Positions 26,901 to 38,470 of a stretch of DNA of 64,000 bases are shown here, one piece after another. The stretch covers positions 238,894 to 302,893 of the forward strand of contig JAAOMT010000198.1 in NCBI GenBank assembly GCA_016748015.1. The letters run 5' to 3'. The notes under the pieces were generated by a model. It made no database searches, was not told the origin of the DNA, and saw only the letters and a list, made by a program, of their open reading frames with translations. A program made the position numbers and the translations under genes. This stretch comes from Geosiphon pyriformis (Eukaryota > Glomeromycota > Glomeromycetes > Archaeosporales > Geosiphonaceae). How positions within the stretch are numbered: position 1 is the first letter of the stretch; every line of letters begins with the position of its first letter.

Positions 26901-28575
26901 TAGGTATTGACTCATGAATCAAACAAGAATTTAAAAATACCAAAAGCATGTCCAAAATTGATCTGTCACAGTGTTTTCAGAGCTCGTTCAAAATTCCAGA
27001 GAGACCAGCAGCCTTGCCCTCAAGCAGACCAGAAACCACATTGAACAACTCATTGAAACCAACAGGACTCATTACACCAGAAAATGCACCATCAAAAACA
27101 TGCTCCAAAGGCATATACTGGTGAGACCAAATATCAGAGATATCTGGCACCATTTTGCGCTTCCTGGTCCAGCCTTCCATGATCTCATCCACCCTAGCCT
27201 TGACCAAGCTGGGCTCCAAAATCAACTTGTTACCCACAACCAGATGATCCAGTACCACTTTGTGAAAGAGATGCTCCAAAACACTCCTGATAGTGTGACC
27301 TTTGTCTGATTCGAAACTTTTCATCCTTCTATCAATAGCCACCCTGATACAGGATTCTTCAGCGCATTTGGATTCCAGCAACTTAGCAGAGCGGTAAGAC
27401 TTCCTCGCCTTAGCCAGAGCCGAGCAAATCCTGTCAAAACTGGAACTTGAAAGAAATAAAGACTTCATCATCAAAGCACCATTGACATTGAGCTTCTCCC
27501 ACGTATTCAACAACGATGTAAATTTCACACTAGACAACAAACGAGACACCTTAACCAGCTTGGATACCAGCAACTCAAGTTTGTGAAACCTAGAAGAACT
27601 CTTGGTAAAAACCTTATCATAACTCTTAAACCATTTCTTTTTAAATGTTCCAACTGCTGAGAGAACCATTATTTTGCGTACAATGTTCTACATAGCATCC
27701 AAATCTGAAGATTCTGCAGAAGCAGCAAAATCACTCGAGAACATTAGGCCATTGGCCAACATAGCATCCTTAAAATTGTTCCACCCTTTCTTGCCAGCAT
27801 TTCCAAAATCAAACTTTCAACGATCTTTATTAGCCTGCTTGCACATCGAATTCAGCTGAGAGTCAAGCAAGCCATCCAAGCCCACAAAAACAAAAACAGT
27901 CTTATAATCAGTATCGAAAAAGTTCTCGATACCAGTCACACCATGATCCACCACAGCATTGATCAAGCTCAAAGAGATGAACATATAGTCAATGGTTTTG
28001 ACAACACCACGAGAGTTATCCCATGTTGGTGTCTTTGCAAGCATACTTCCACCCAAGACATTAACCAGACCCAGATCAAAGCACTTTTTGAAACTGGCAC
28101 TCTTACGAATGCCATCCTCATTGAAGTTGCCACCCAAGACCACAAAAAATGATTCATTTACCATCTTAGCAATCAAAGAATTGATGTCGCCAGCCTGTGA
28201 GAATTGAACACTTGAAGAGGCACCAGTGTAGAGACCCAAAACAGAAACCGAAAGTTTATTTTTGAAGAGAAGTCTGACAGAAAGGAGCTGACTGGGCACT
28301 TCAGAAATCTTGAAAATGTGCCTTGCCAAAGAATTGTTCATGACAATTGCCACACCAGAACCAAGATAACCAGAATCCAAACCAGAAGTGAAGACCTGAA
28401 CACCATCAAATTTGCTAGTAATCCAAGGCCGAATCTTATCTTTCAACTTTGTCTCAGTAACAATCAAAACTAAATTGTTCAAATCTCTGTGCCAACGTAT
28501 AACATCCTCTTGCTTCACTGAATTGTTCATTCTCCTGACATTACACGTGGCTATTTTCCATACTAAATCATTCAT
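23904..28575 (-). pseudogene. LINE D ORF2 (AP endonuclease, RT, RNase H, CCHC finger)
   Basis: ORF2 starts with the ATG at 28575, overlapping the ORF1 stop. Endonuclease (28575-27817): ATCNVRRMNN, TETKLKDK, VVLGGNFNEDG, IDYMFIS and FDTDYKTV; the last should be SDH-like and has Tyr for His. RT: MRKAYDFVGW (motif A), HDGLD*REVFLPLLW (motif B with a CAG-to-TAG stop) and SAFVDDTIW (motif C, both Asp present). A frameshift falls near 25,680-25,757. RNase H (25310-24546): SSTLTELQAIAL, FSDSQAALNA and GHLEVLGNERADKLA. Finger (24512-23904): CLFCSNIEVSDHVFSC. The endonuclease-RT-RNase H order fits the I/Jockey-type LINE superfamily; assignment to a clade is inference. Confidence 0.85.
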
Positions 28576-30500
28576 TGAGGTACAAAAGAGACCACAAAAC
28601 TTGAGCCAGCACATATCTGATCTAATTTCTCCAATACTGAACTAACCGAAGCTTCGAGAGCCACCATCTTTGACTCCAAGCAGCCCACTTTCGAAGTCAG
28701 AATTTTTGAACTACTTGAACCCAACCTTAAGACACCAAAGGAAATCAAAAAAGAAGGATTAACCACAGAATCAGGTTCATCTAAAACCATATCCGAACTG
28801 AATTTTGTATTAACCAAACCAGGGGCAACCAAGGGCTGAGAAGAGGAGGCGAGAGCCAAGGGCACCAGGCTTAAACTGTCAAGTTTGCCAACAATACTGG
28901 ACACCTTATCCATGAGAAGTTCCAAAGAGCGCTCTAGAGAAGTGAGATAAGTTTCCAAAATCAAACTAACAGGACCCACAAGAGACGAGTTACCAACCAA
29001 ACCTGAGGCGCCAAGAGAAGAGCCAAAACCAGGACCAGAACCAAAGTGAGGACCATTAGATGAAGACACTAGAGAGACAACCTGGGCCCATGATTTGCCA
29101 CCAAACGCAGCCAGTCTGGAAATAGGCACACTCTTTTTTGCATATAGCTTGGCCAACTGGAGGTGGTTCTCATCAGAGACAACTTTTTTAAATGACTTGG
29201 AAAGTTTAGGAGAATGTGAGATCTTAGCATCACACTCCAGAACTGAATGACCAAGTTTTCCACACCGTTCACACCGAACCAGATCCAATCTAGCCCAAGA
29301 AAGTTTCATCCCACCAAAAACAGGCTCCGTACAAAATGCAGACTCCAAATCCTCGTCATTTTCAAAACAAATCACAGCACAATGAATCCTATTGCCAGTG
29401 TCTAAAGAACGATTTATAACACAAGTTTTCCCACCAGTCCCTGCCAAAAGATCGCCAAGATCATGAGCCGTTGTTCCCACTGGCAAAGTAAACAAAAGCG
29501 CTCTATACCAGTCTCTAGATGCCCACGTCTTACGATCCTGCACAGCCTTGGCCACATGCACTGAATCTTTCCCAATTAAGAATGACTACTTAGCTGCCAA
29601 CTGATCTGCCTGACTTGATTCGGCAAACTCCACCATAGCCTTCTGCCACAGCCCAATAAGTTGCAATCGGATTAACACCACTTGACCAAATTCAGACACT
29701 GTGGCGATGATTATTTCTTTTGGCATATCCATGAGAATTTCTTTGATGACTATGGCCCAATCTGAACGAACTCCTTGTCTCTTAAGATCACTGTTTACCA
29801 TGATGTCATTTTCTCTGGCCAATAAGGCAGCCTTTTCCATGCTTTCTAATGAAGTGAATATCGATCTGATGATCCTTTCAAATTTTGAGGAGATAGTGGC
29901 CCCCCCAAAACCATTGATTCATAAAAACAATTTCCTTATAACCTGAGTTTTAGACGTCGCCAATTTCCCTTCCACAGCCAAAAGATTGATGTCCAAAGTG
30001 AAAAATTTCTTAACCACTACTTCTACTTGAGTCTTAATAATTTTAGGGTCTAACCAAATCCTGTTCAGAGAGATACCAAGAGGAGGAGAGAGGAGACCAC
30101 CATCATCATTGTCCATATTATAATCCAAGGAACTGAGAGAGGAACTGCAATCCAGATTATTCTTAACCCTCTTTGCCTTAGGAGTTGTTGCAGCCAAGCC
30201 GAGAAGAGAACCATCACCACCACCAGCCAATATGTTACTAGCAACACTGTCACCAGAATCACTTTCCATATTCAAGTATTGACTTTCTTTAGAATGAGGT
30301 TTGGCCAAAGCAGCTTCATGTTTATCATCAGACTGAATCATATGGCGAAGGGAAACCCTTTTCTTTTGAGAGAAGAGGCCACTAGTAGAACCAGAAAAAG
30401 CACCAACAGGAGCTTTTTTATTCAACATACCACTGCTGGGAGCAGCTTTCAAGTCCACAACAAATGGATTATTTGTAAGAAAAATAGTGAAATATAGCAA
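28572..30500 (-). pseudogene. LINE D ORF1 (gag-like, CCHC knuckle)
   Basis: ORF1 of about 640 codons with one uninterrupted frame except for two stop codons: TGA at 29921-29919 (between RKLFL and INGFGG) and TAG at 29588-29586 (AAK*SFLIG, where Trp is likely). The N-terminus is Ser/Lys-rich and low complexity. The middle has a possible RRM-like fold (RALLFTLPVGTTAHDLGDLL). The knuckle is CERCGKLGHSVLEC (CX2CX4HX4C, all ligands present). The C-terminal part is helical with Leu repeats (LTSLERSLELLMDKVSSIVG). Role by analogy: RNA-binding in the LINE ribonucleoprotein. Ends in CAATGA overlapping ORF2. Confidence 0.82.
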
Positions 30501-30585
30501 GTAAAAAAAACAAAAAACAAAAAAACTTCTTTCAAAAATATGCTCTTTGGAGAATTTAGAATGTAGGAAAGAAAAAAGTTTTTTT

Positions 30586-30777
30586 TAATTTATCCTAAAT
30601 ATTTATAAATAAAAAATTACTTATTGATATTTATTTTTTTTATTTTATTTTTTTTCTTAATTTGTATTATTAAAATTAATCTAAAAAATATTTGTTTATT
30701 TTGATAATTTATTAAATAAAAAAATAATTAAGAAACACAATAATATTTGTTATTAATTTAAAAATTATTAAGTAAAA
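30586..30777. other. AT-rich flank left of the assembly gap
   Basis: A/T-dominated sequence between the 5' end of LINE D and the run of Ns. Nothing recognisable. Confidence 0.5.
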
Positions 30778-30861
30778 NNNNNNNNNNNNNNNNNNNNNNN
30801 NNNNNNNNNNNNNNNNNNNNNNNNNNNNNNNNNNNNNNNNNNNNNNNNNNNNNNNNNNNNN
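30778..30861. other. Assembly gap (run of N)
   Basis: 84 undetermined bases, flanked on both sides by AT-rich DNA near the 5' end of LINE D. The true size of the gap cannot be read from the window. Confidence 0.99.
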
Positions 30862-31187
30862 ATTAAAATTTTATAAAATTTAATCATAAATTTTGTATAA
30901 TTGCAATAATAAAATAAATAATAAATATATTTAATTACATATTTGTGTAAAAATATTGATTAATAAATTAATTGTATAATTTATATTAAACAAACCACTT
31001 TTATTTTATAAGTTACCATTTATCTTATTGGTTAATCAGAGTTAATCAGTTACCCAGTTTCTGAAATCTCACATAAGCCACATCATAAATTACTTGTTTG
31101 ATAAAGCTCACATTGTTCTTTAATGATTTTATTAAAATCTCTTTTCTTAAGTCAAAATTTTTAAAATTTCATACAAGGAACTAAGAA

Positions 31188-31983
31188 ATGATTTATAACA
31201 TGTACATATTCGATCGACACTGTACTTGTATATTTTACATAGACTGGCACCGTCATAGAAAGAGTGGGGGAGCTGGGGCAGTCGCCACTTCCACCACGAG
31301 TGCGACTGCAAGCACCAATGGACACCCAGAAGATCATGTCTCTCCCAATACCTCTGCCGTTGCTTCCACTTCCCAGGCTCATAATGTGGCTAGTCATCAT
31401 TCAACAACTTCCCAACTGACCAACACCAGCATGTTTTCCGATACCAGACTAATCAATTTGGACGAGGAGGCCAAACTAGTATATGGGGTAGTTTTTTCAT
31501 TAAGAAATTTTGTACGTAAATTGAGTGGAAGGTTAGTGTTGTCGGGTGCCTTTTTCTCCGTTTATGAGGAGAGTATGAGTAGAGAAAAGAATTCTTTGAG
31601 ACTACGTCATGAATTTGATGATTTTATTAAAACTTACTTTGAGCCAGGAAATCTTATTTAATCGCCAACTGTTCTAAGAAAAATGTCTCTAACCACCCTC
31701 TGACTTATTTAGTCAAGATGGATTCCTATCATATCGCACATCACTCTATAAACTTCATTATTACGAGACCCCAACTGGTCTCAAATTTGTCATAAATACA
31801 GATCCAGCTGTTGACTCATTGCGACAGACACTTCGCCAAATTTATACAAGTTTCTATGTGGAATATGTGATCAAGAATCCTTTATCCCCAGCAGAACATC
31901 CTGCTGGCGAAGGAGTGAACAATGAATACTTCCGGACAGCTGTAGATAAGTTTGTCAAGAGTTTGCCTGGTTTTGAATCTTAG
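31188..31983 (+). CDS. BET5: TRAPP complex subunit BET5/TRAPPC1 (two exons)
   Basis: Small longin-fold subunit of the TRAPP complexes, the guanine nucleotide exchange factors for Ypt1/Rab1 in ER-Golgi and Golgi traffic. Exons 31188-31531 and 31713-31983 join in phase (AG+T) to give 204 aa. The N-terminus MIYNMYIFDRHCTCIFYIDW, then AKLVYGVVFSLRNFVRKLS, YKLHYYETPTGLKFV, YVEYVIKNPLSP and the ending FVKSLPGF are hallmark BET5/TRAPPC1 blocks. Known BET5 proteins are about 145-160 aa; this one is longer because of a Ser/Thr/Ala-rich low-complexity insert of about 60 residues (roughly residues 27-88) after HRHRKSGG. The first exon stays open past the donor, which could mislead a gene finder. It converges with the MHR1 gene. 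Confidence 0.94.
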
Positions 31984-32365
31984 AATTTCTAATTGGATCG
32001 GGAATTTGAGCATATGTATTTATTTTTTTTCCCAGCTCCTGTCCACTAGTAACATCTGCAAAAAAATATTTATCAAAAAAAAAGTTCCAGTTACATATTT
32101 TGGTAAAATAAGATCCATTCTGGCTTGAGCTTTAAATTTTCAAAATAATGAAACTTGAGCTGTTGGTCGATAAAACAGTTTTTCGATTTCTCAAATTAAA
32201 AATTGATTTTTCGACTCTGCTTTTGGACATCCAGCTATGTTTTACGATGGTATAATTATTTTTCATGCATGAATTTATCCAAATTTTATATGATGCTTGG
32301 TTATAAGAAATCAACCCTGTTTCTCTGATATCGACTCTGCTTGGAAAATCTAATTTTTAAAATAT

Positions 32366-33229
32366 TCATGCTTGTGCCTCATTATCCTCCTTTTTTCCGG
32401 AAATTATTTTATCATGACCGATAAGGATCTCTTTATCTCCTCCAAGACTTTTAGTGGGCTTGCCATCAGTAAGCTTTTTTCTATTACGTTTTTTCCAAGG
32501 TAGATGACTCATCCCATCAGGAACAATTTCTTCGATGCATACTGCTTTGGGTATTGGTAAAAGGTTGCTATTCAGGATCTCGCGCCCGCGTTTAAGAATT
32601 AATTTATCGTGCTCAACGTATTTGGGCCAATAATAGCCTTTTTTTGTTGGCAATTCTCTTAATGATAATTGCTGCCAGTACAATTTGAAATGGGGCTCAG
32701 AATCCCCAAAGTCTTTCTTTCGTTTGTCTGGTAATTGATGCAAGGCGTCGCATAACGCAAGGACACAACTTTCTGTTTGTTCCATATCTTCAAATATACG
32801 AAGACGTTTAGGTAGGCTAAGATACTTGGCCGAATGTGGTCGATGAACTATATGGTAACGCACAAATGAAACCAAAGTATCGCGAAATTCTCGGGTGGGA
32901 AACCCAGTTAGGGCTATGAAAGGCATCCAATGGTCTGGTCGAACATAGGGTGACCGTAAGGTTACATCAATAATTTGTTTAAGATTTTTTCGCTATTTGT
33001 TAAAATGAAGGTAACCGACAAATGATAGTAAGGCTTCTATACATTACTTGAATTATCAAGAAATACATAAGGCTTCTTTTTAGATGTTCTCCATCACCTG
33101 AATTCCTTCTTCAGTAAGCACAACTTGTGAGTTCAAGACATGTCGGAAGAATAACACCTTGGAAATATATGCTGGATTCGGTTTCCATATCTTAACAAGT
33201 TTTCTTGAACCGTTGGCTGCACTACTCAT
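32366..33229 (-). CDS. MHR1: Probable MHR1 / mitochondrial large-subunit protein mL67 (two exons)
   Basis: Exon 1 is 33229-33098 and exon 2 is 32992-32366 (252 aa). They join in phase 0 across a 105-nt intron with a GTGATG donor and TAG acceptor. MHR1 in yeast is both a mitochondrial ribosome component (mL67) and a factor in mitochondrial DNA recombination. The match rests on an N-terminal block (KVLFFRHVLNSQVVLTEEGI) resembling the yeast start, a VRPDHW motif followed by an aromatic/basic helix (TREFRDTLVSFVRYH), and a later YWQQL...YYWPKY segment. The C-terminus is Lys/Arg-rich and shows no conservation that I recognise. Similarity was judged by eye from memory of the family, so the name is probable, not certain. 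It is divergent from YIP1, with 131 bp between the two starts. Confidence 0.68.
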
Positions 33230-33360
33230 GGTGTAAATTCAGAAAACTGGGGCTAGTGATGATTTTTATCTGTTCAATAGCAACATCAATTGTGAAACGT
33301 AGAAATTGACTTGAATTTTAAAATCTTGGATTTTTAGATTTTTTACCGCTCTTCCTACTT

Positions 33361-34482
<1,122 letters not shown>

Positions 34483-35361
34483 GTTTTGCCCATTTTTCAT
34501 GAATCGACTTGTTTTTGCTGTGATGAAAAAAATCATTTATAAGAAGGTCAAGAATTTACCTCTAGACATATAATGCTTTTTCAACAGAAGAAAAAAAATG
34601 TTAATATAAGTAAATAAGGTGTGCTAAAATATAATTTCTAAAATAAATTATTGTATTTTACATAAATTCAAAATTTGAATATTCTTTGTGAAACCTTTTT
34701 TTTAGACATTATTATCGATCTTTGGATTATTTTGTCTTAATATTCAAAAGAAATTTGTATATGGAATATACTGCAACAAAACCAAACAAAGTACAATTTC
34801 TTTATTTTCAAGAGTTTTAAACTTAATGTTTTTTGCTTGTTTGCTATAAATCAATAGTAAACATTAGTGGTTATAGGTTTTTGGTTATTAACAAAGCATA
34901 TTAATAATTAAATTTTATGTTAATTCTTTTTTTTAATATTTTTGTTTATTATTAAAACTTATAATTTATTTTAATAATTTTAAAAGAACTTATTTTTCAA
35001 AAAGTTGTATAATTTTAATAAAGTTGTTTTTAAACTTTAAAAATTTTTTTTATGGTTAAAATTAGATCAAATAAAATGTTTTAAACTATTAAAATTTTAA
35101 TATGTCACAAAACTTATAATACTATACAGTAAAATTTATTTATTGTTTTAATAATTAAAAATATATATATATTGATAATTAATGCCAAAACTATAAAAGT
35201 AATTATACTGGTATTTTGAAAAAAAAATACATATTTGTGTAGTTTTATTGTAATATTTTTTAAATTACAAGATTTTTAATATACAAAAGAAATATATAAT
35301 ATTTTTTTTGGCAAAATTGTCTTTAAATACCTTGAAATAAAAATTTTATGAAAAGACTGGT
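34483..35361. other. AT-rich intergenic stretch between YIP1 and DBR1
   Basis: About 0.9 kb of AT-rich DNA holding the 3' flank of YIP1, with no ORF or known element recognised. Confidence 0.55.
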
Positions 35362-35652
35362 CACGTGTAATAAGAACATAAGTTACGTCTAATTTATTAT
35401 TACATGTATTATTTATATTAATTTTATATTATGTTTTCATAATTTTATAAATATTAAAATTAATGAATTTTAAATTTAGTTAAAAATAACATTTTTTTAA
35501 AAACATGTAGTATTTAAAATAATAATTAATTAATTTTAAATATATTTATTAATGCCAAAAAAGAATTACATTCACGTGACTATTTTACGTATAAAGGTAT
35601 CTGATTATGGGTTATATAAGCAGGAATGCAACAATTAAGATGTTTTCACGTG
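35362..35652. promoter_or_regulatory. Cluster of three CACGTG E-boxes upstream of DBR1
   Basis: The palindrome CACGTG occurs at 35362-35367, 35573-35578 and 35647-35652, that is 140-430 bp upstream of the proposed DBR1 start, in surroundings that are otherwise almost all A/T. CACGTG is the core site of fungal bHLH factors of the Cbf1/Pho4 type. Regulation by such a factor is inference; the clustering itself is directly visible. Confidence 0.5.
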
Positions 35653-35791
35653 AACTGATTCAAAGATATCAAAATGAATTAAAAATAAATATGCTGAATT
35701 TAAAGAACGAACAAAAATTAGAATTTTATTAAATCTGATCATTTTTGTCTAAAAAGATTTTCAATATCTACATAGCAAATAAGCTATTAAT

Positions 35792-36627
35792 ATGAGAGTG
35801 AGTAAAAAGGTTCTCCCTGAATGAATATTCAAAAGAAATTTTTTTCACATCAAATCTCTTTAATCGTAATGTAGATAGCAATTGAAGGGTGTTGTCATAA
35901 TAAATTGGATACCATATATAAAACTTTGGAGCACATCCAAAAATTAGACCAGATCCCAATCGATTTATTGCTAATATGTGGTGATGTTGAGGTTGGAATT
36001 GATTGAAAAGTTCAAAATCCGATTTGCTTTCCCCTTCAAAAACTGTTTAACTCAAATTTGATGATTTTCTTGATTGGGATAGACGATTCGGAATGAGAAT
36101 GATCTGGATTCTGTAGCAGTACCTCCGAAATACCGATGTCTTGGTGATTTTCACAAATACTATTCTGGAGAATCTAAAGCTCCTATTCCAACTTTGTTCA
36201 TTGGGGGAAATCATGAAGCGAGTAATTATTTATGGGAACTGTAAGAAGGTCACTTTTCATTTCAAAAGTTTTCTTGGGTCCTTTTTTCACCATTATGTCA
36301 TTTACACATTTTCAGATATTATGGTGGTTGGGTGTGTGAAAATATTTATTTTCTTGGTTACGCAGGAGTCGTTAATTTCGGCGGGCTTCGAATAGGTGGA
36401 CTTTCCGGAATTTATAAACCACATGATTATAATATTGGTAAGGTTGAATTCATCAAAGTCTTTAAAAATAATTTAAGTCAAATTCAAAATTTTCTATGTT
36501 TAAAAAGGTCGTTTCGAACAAATGCCCTTTACGGATAGAACGTTGAGGAGCATTTATCATGTTAGAAATTTTGAAGTCATGAAATTAGCTCAGGTTTGGG
36601 GCTTTCTTTCAACAAATAATTATTGCC

Positions 36628-36674
<47 letters not shown>

Positions 36675-38470
36675 CGACTCCAATCATCCAATTCTTCCTA
36701 GATCCGAAAACCTCTTGACATATTCCTGTCACATGATTGGCCACGTGGAATTGAACAATATGGAAAAACGGGACAGTTGATCGCGAAAAAAGAGTATTTT
36801 CAAAAACAGGCAAGATTGTGATAATAAAGCATAAAAAATTTATGCCTCAAATCAACTCGTCTTAATTTTATGTGTTTAGATCCAAACCAATACGCTTGGA
36901 AGTCCCGCCTGCGAAGAACTATTGTACAAACTGAAGCCACGTTATTGGTTTGCAGCACATCTTCACGTCAAATTTGCTGCCATATTTAATCATAACCCTC
37001 AATCGGTAGCTACAGAGAATTACGTTGATGACTTTACCCTAAAAGATATTTATATTCCAGTGAGCACGAATGAATACCCACCAGCCAGTATTAAAAATCC
37101 CGATGAGATTGAAATGAATTTCGATGATGATGATGATGATGATGATGATGATAATATAGAATCTACGAGTGAAAGCGCCTTTACGCCGAAACCCAGTCAT
37201 GCCGAAATGGAATCAACTGATAGAAATGTTCCGGAAGATATAGAATCTACGGATGACAGCACCTTTACGCCGAAACCCAGTCATGCCGAAATGGAATTAA
37301 ATGATAAAGATGTTCCGGAAGTTATAGAATCTACGGGTGACAGCACCTTTATGCCGAAACCCATTCATGCCGAAATGGAATTAAATGATAAAGATGTTCC
37401 GGAATATATAGGATCTGCGGGTGACAGCACCTTTACGCCGAAACCGAATCATGTCGAAATAGAATCAAATGATAAAGATGTTCCGGAAGGTATAGAATAT
37501 ACGGGTGAAAGTATCTTTACACCGAAACCCAGTCATACCGAAATGGAATTAAATGATAAAGATGTTCCCGAAGCAAATTGTGATAAAATTGTTGATGGTG
37601 ATGAAGAAACTCATCAGCAAGATGAAAGTCTAGGGAAGACCGTTGAAAAAAAATTAGATTCCAATCTTGATAATATTGAAATTGATTCAAATGATCACGA
37701 TAATTTGGGTAAAACGGAAGGAGTTATGGAAACTAGCACGGAAAATGAAAATTCTGAGACATCTCAGAATTCGAACAAACCCAAAATCTTTGCTGATTCT
37801 TCATCTATCCCTTTGAACCTTAATCAAACTATGATAACAAGATTCTTGGCACTTGATCGTTGTTTGCCAAGAAAGGATTTTTTACAGGTGAGTAGACTAG
37901 CTTAATCGGAGTTTTGTTTTCTGTGTTGATATTTCATAACGTTTGCTTTACAGATAATCGACATTCCAGAAGCTCAAGGACCACTTGAATTTAGTTATGA
38001 TGAGGAATGGCTGGCCATAACAAAAGTTATGGATGAGTATCTTTATATGACTCATAAAGTGGTAAAGTTACCACACGAAAGTTACCTAGAAAAGTAGTTT
38101 AAAATATATTTTTAAATGTTATATTTTTTCTCAATTCATATTTACTAATACTTCAAATCTTGTTGTGAAGACAAATCGATCCGCAGTTTCAATGGGTTCA
38201 TGATAACATCACCACGCGAGAAAACGGACTCTTAATTCCAAAAAATTTCATCCAAACAGCACCTCCTCAAAGCATTGTAGAGGATAAAAAATCCGATTTT
38301 GACCCTTGCAAGTATTTTCTTTTGTTTACAAATATTGGGATTGAAAAAACATTTAAATAAAATTTTTTTTTTCTGTAGATAAACCATTTCTTAACCCTCA
38401 AACACAAAGTTTTACTGAACTACTCGGAATAAATAATAAGATCAATCCACATGGTCAAAAAGTAATTTAA
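35792..38470 (+). CDS. DBR1: RNA lariat debranching enzyme DBR1 (ten exons)
   Basis: DBR1 hydrolyses the 2'-5' branch of intron lariats in the nucleus. Exons: 35792-35797, 35875-35991, 36083-36240, 36316-36437, 36508-36593, 36702-36809, 36880-37887, 37954-38093, 38171-38307, 38379-38470, coding 657 aa. Metallophosphoesterase residues are all present: C8 and H10 (EGCCH), D39 (CGDVE), N84-H85 (GGNHEA), H174 (SHDWP), H226 and H228 (AHLHVKFAA). Exon 1 encodes only Met-Arg; without it the ATG next to the motif is followed at once by TAG. Introns 6 and 9 are GC-AG. Exon 7 adds an acidic Asp run and five 28-aa repeats before the conserved C-terminal domain ([28 protein letters not shown]). The donor of intron 8 is weaker (GTAGTT) and the least certain junction. 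Confidence 0.94.
36628..36672. repeat. (TTA)15 microsatellite in DBR1 intron 5
   Basis: Fifteen perfect TTA units inside the fifth intron, lying between the donor at 36594 and the acceptor at 36701. Likely length-polymorphic; it does not touch the splice sites. Confidence 0.95.
37123..37575 (+). repeat. Intragenic GAT run and five 84-bp tandem repeats in DBR1 exon 7
   Basis: A GAT run (Asp tract) at about 37,123-37,155 is followed by five consecutive 84-bp units coding 28 residues each. The consensus is IEST[15 protein letters not shown], then LNDKDVPE. Units 2 and 3 are closest; units 1, 4 and 5 differ by several substitutions. All stay in frame. The repeats fall in the linker between the catalytic domain and the C-terminal domain. 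Confidence 0.93.

Larger units (their letters stand above)
23769..30585 (-). mobile_element. Full-length LINE element D, best preserved copy
   Basis: Best-preserved full-length LINE (minus strand). The A-tail and family 3' terminus are at 23,769-23,800 (+ strand reads AATGAGCAAAGTCCAAACA). ORF2 runs 28575-23904, ORF1 30500-28572, and the 5' UTR reaches about 30,585. Only two in-frame stops break ORF1, and one frameshift plus about eight stops break ORF2. Its translated sequence serves as the reference for reading B, C and E. Confidence 0.9.

Noticed and set aside
31532-31661. Continuation of the first BET5 exon to a stop at 31,661
   Set aside because: The extension has no family similarity, while the GTTAGT donor and in-phase second exon give the full BET5 C-terminus; it is intron.
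35868-35874. ATG TAG at the DBR1 start taken as a nonsense mutation
   Set aside because: The TAG is the 3' splice site of the first intron; an upstream micro-exon gives a perfect N-terminus, so the gene need not be a pseudogene.
36438-36538. Open frame past DBR1 exon 4
   Set aside because: Read-through of intron 4; the in-phase next exon restores the conserved block.
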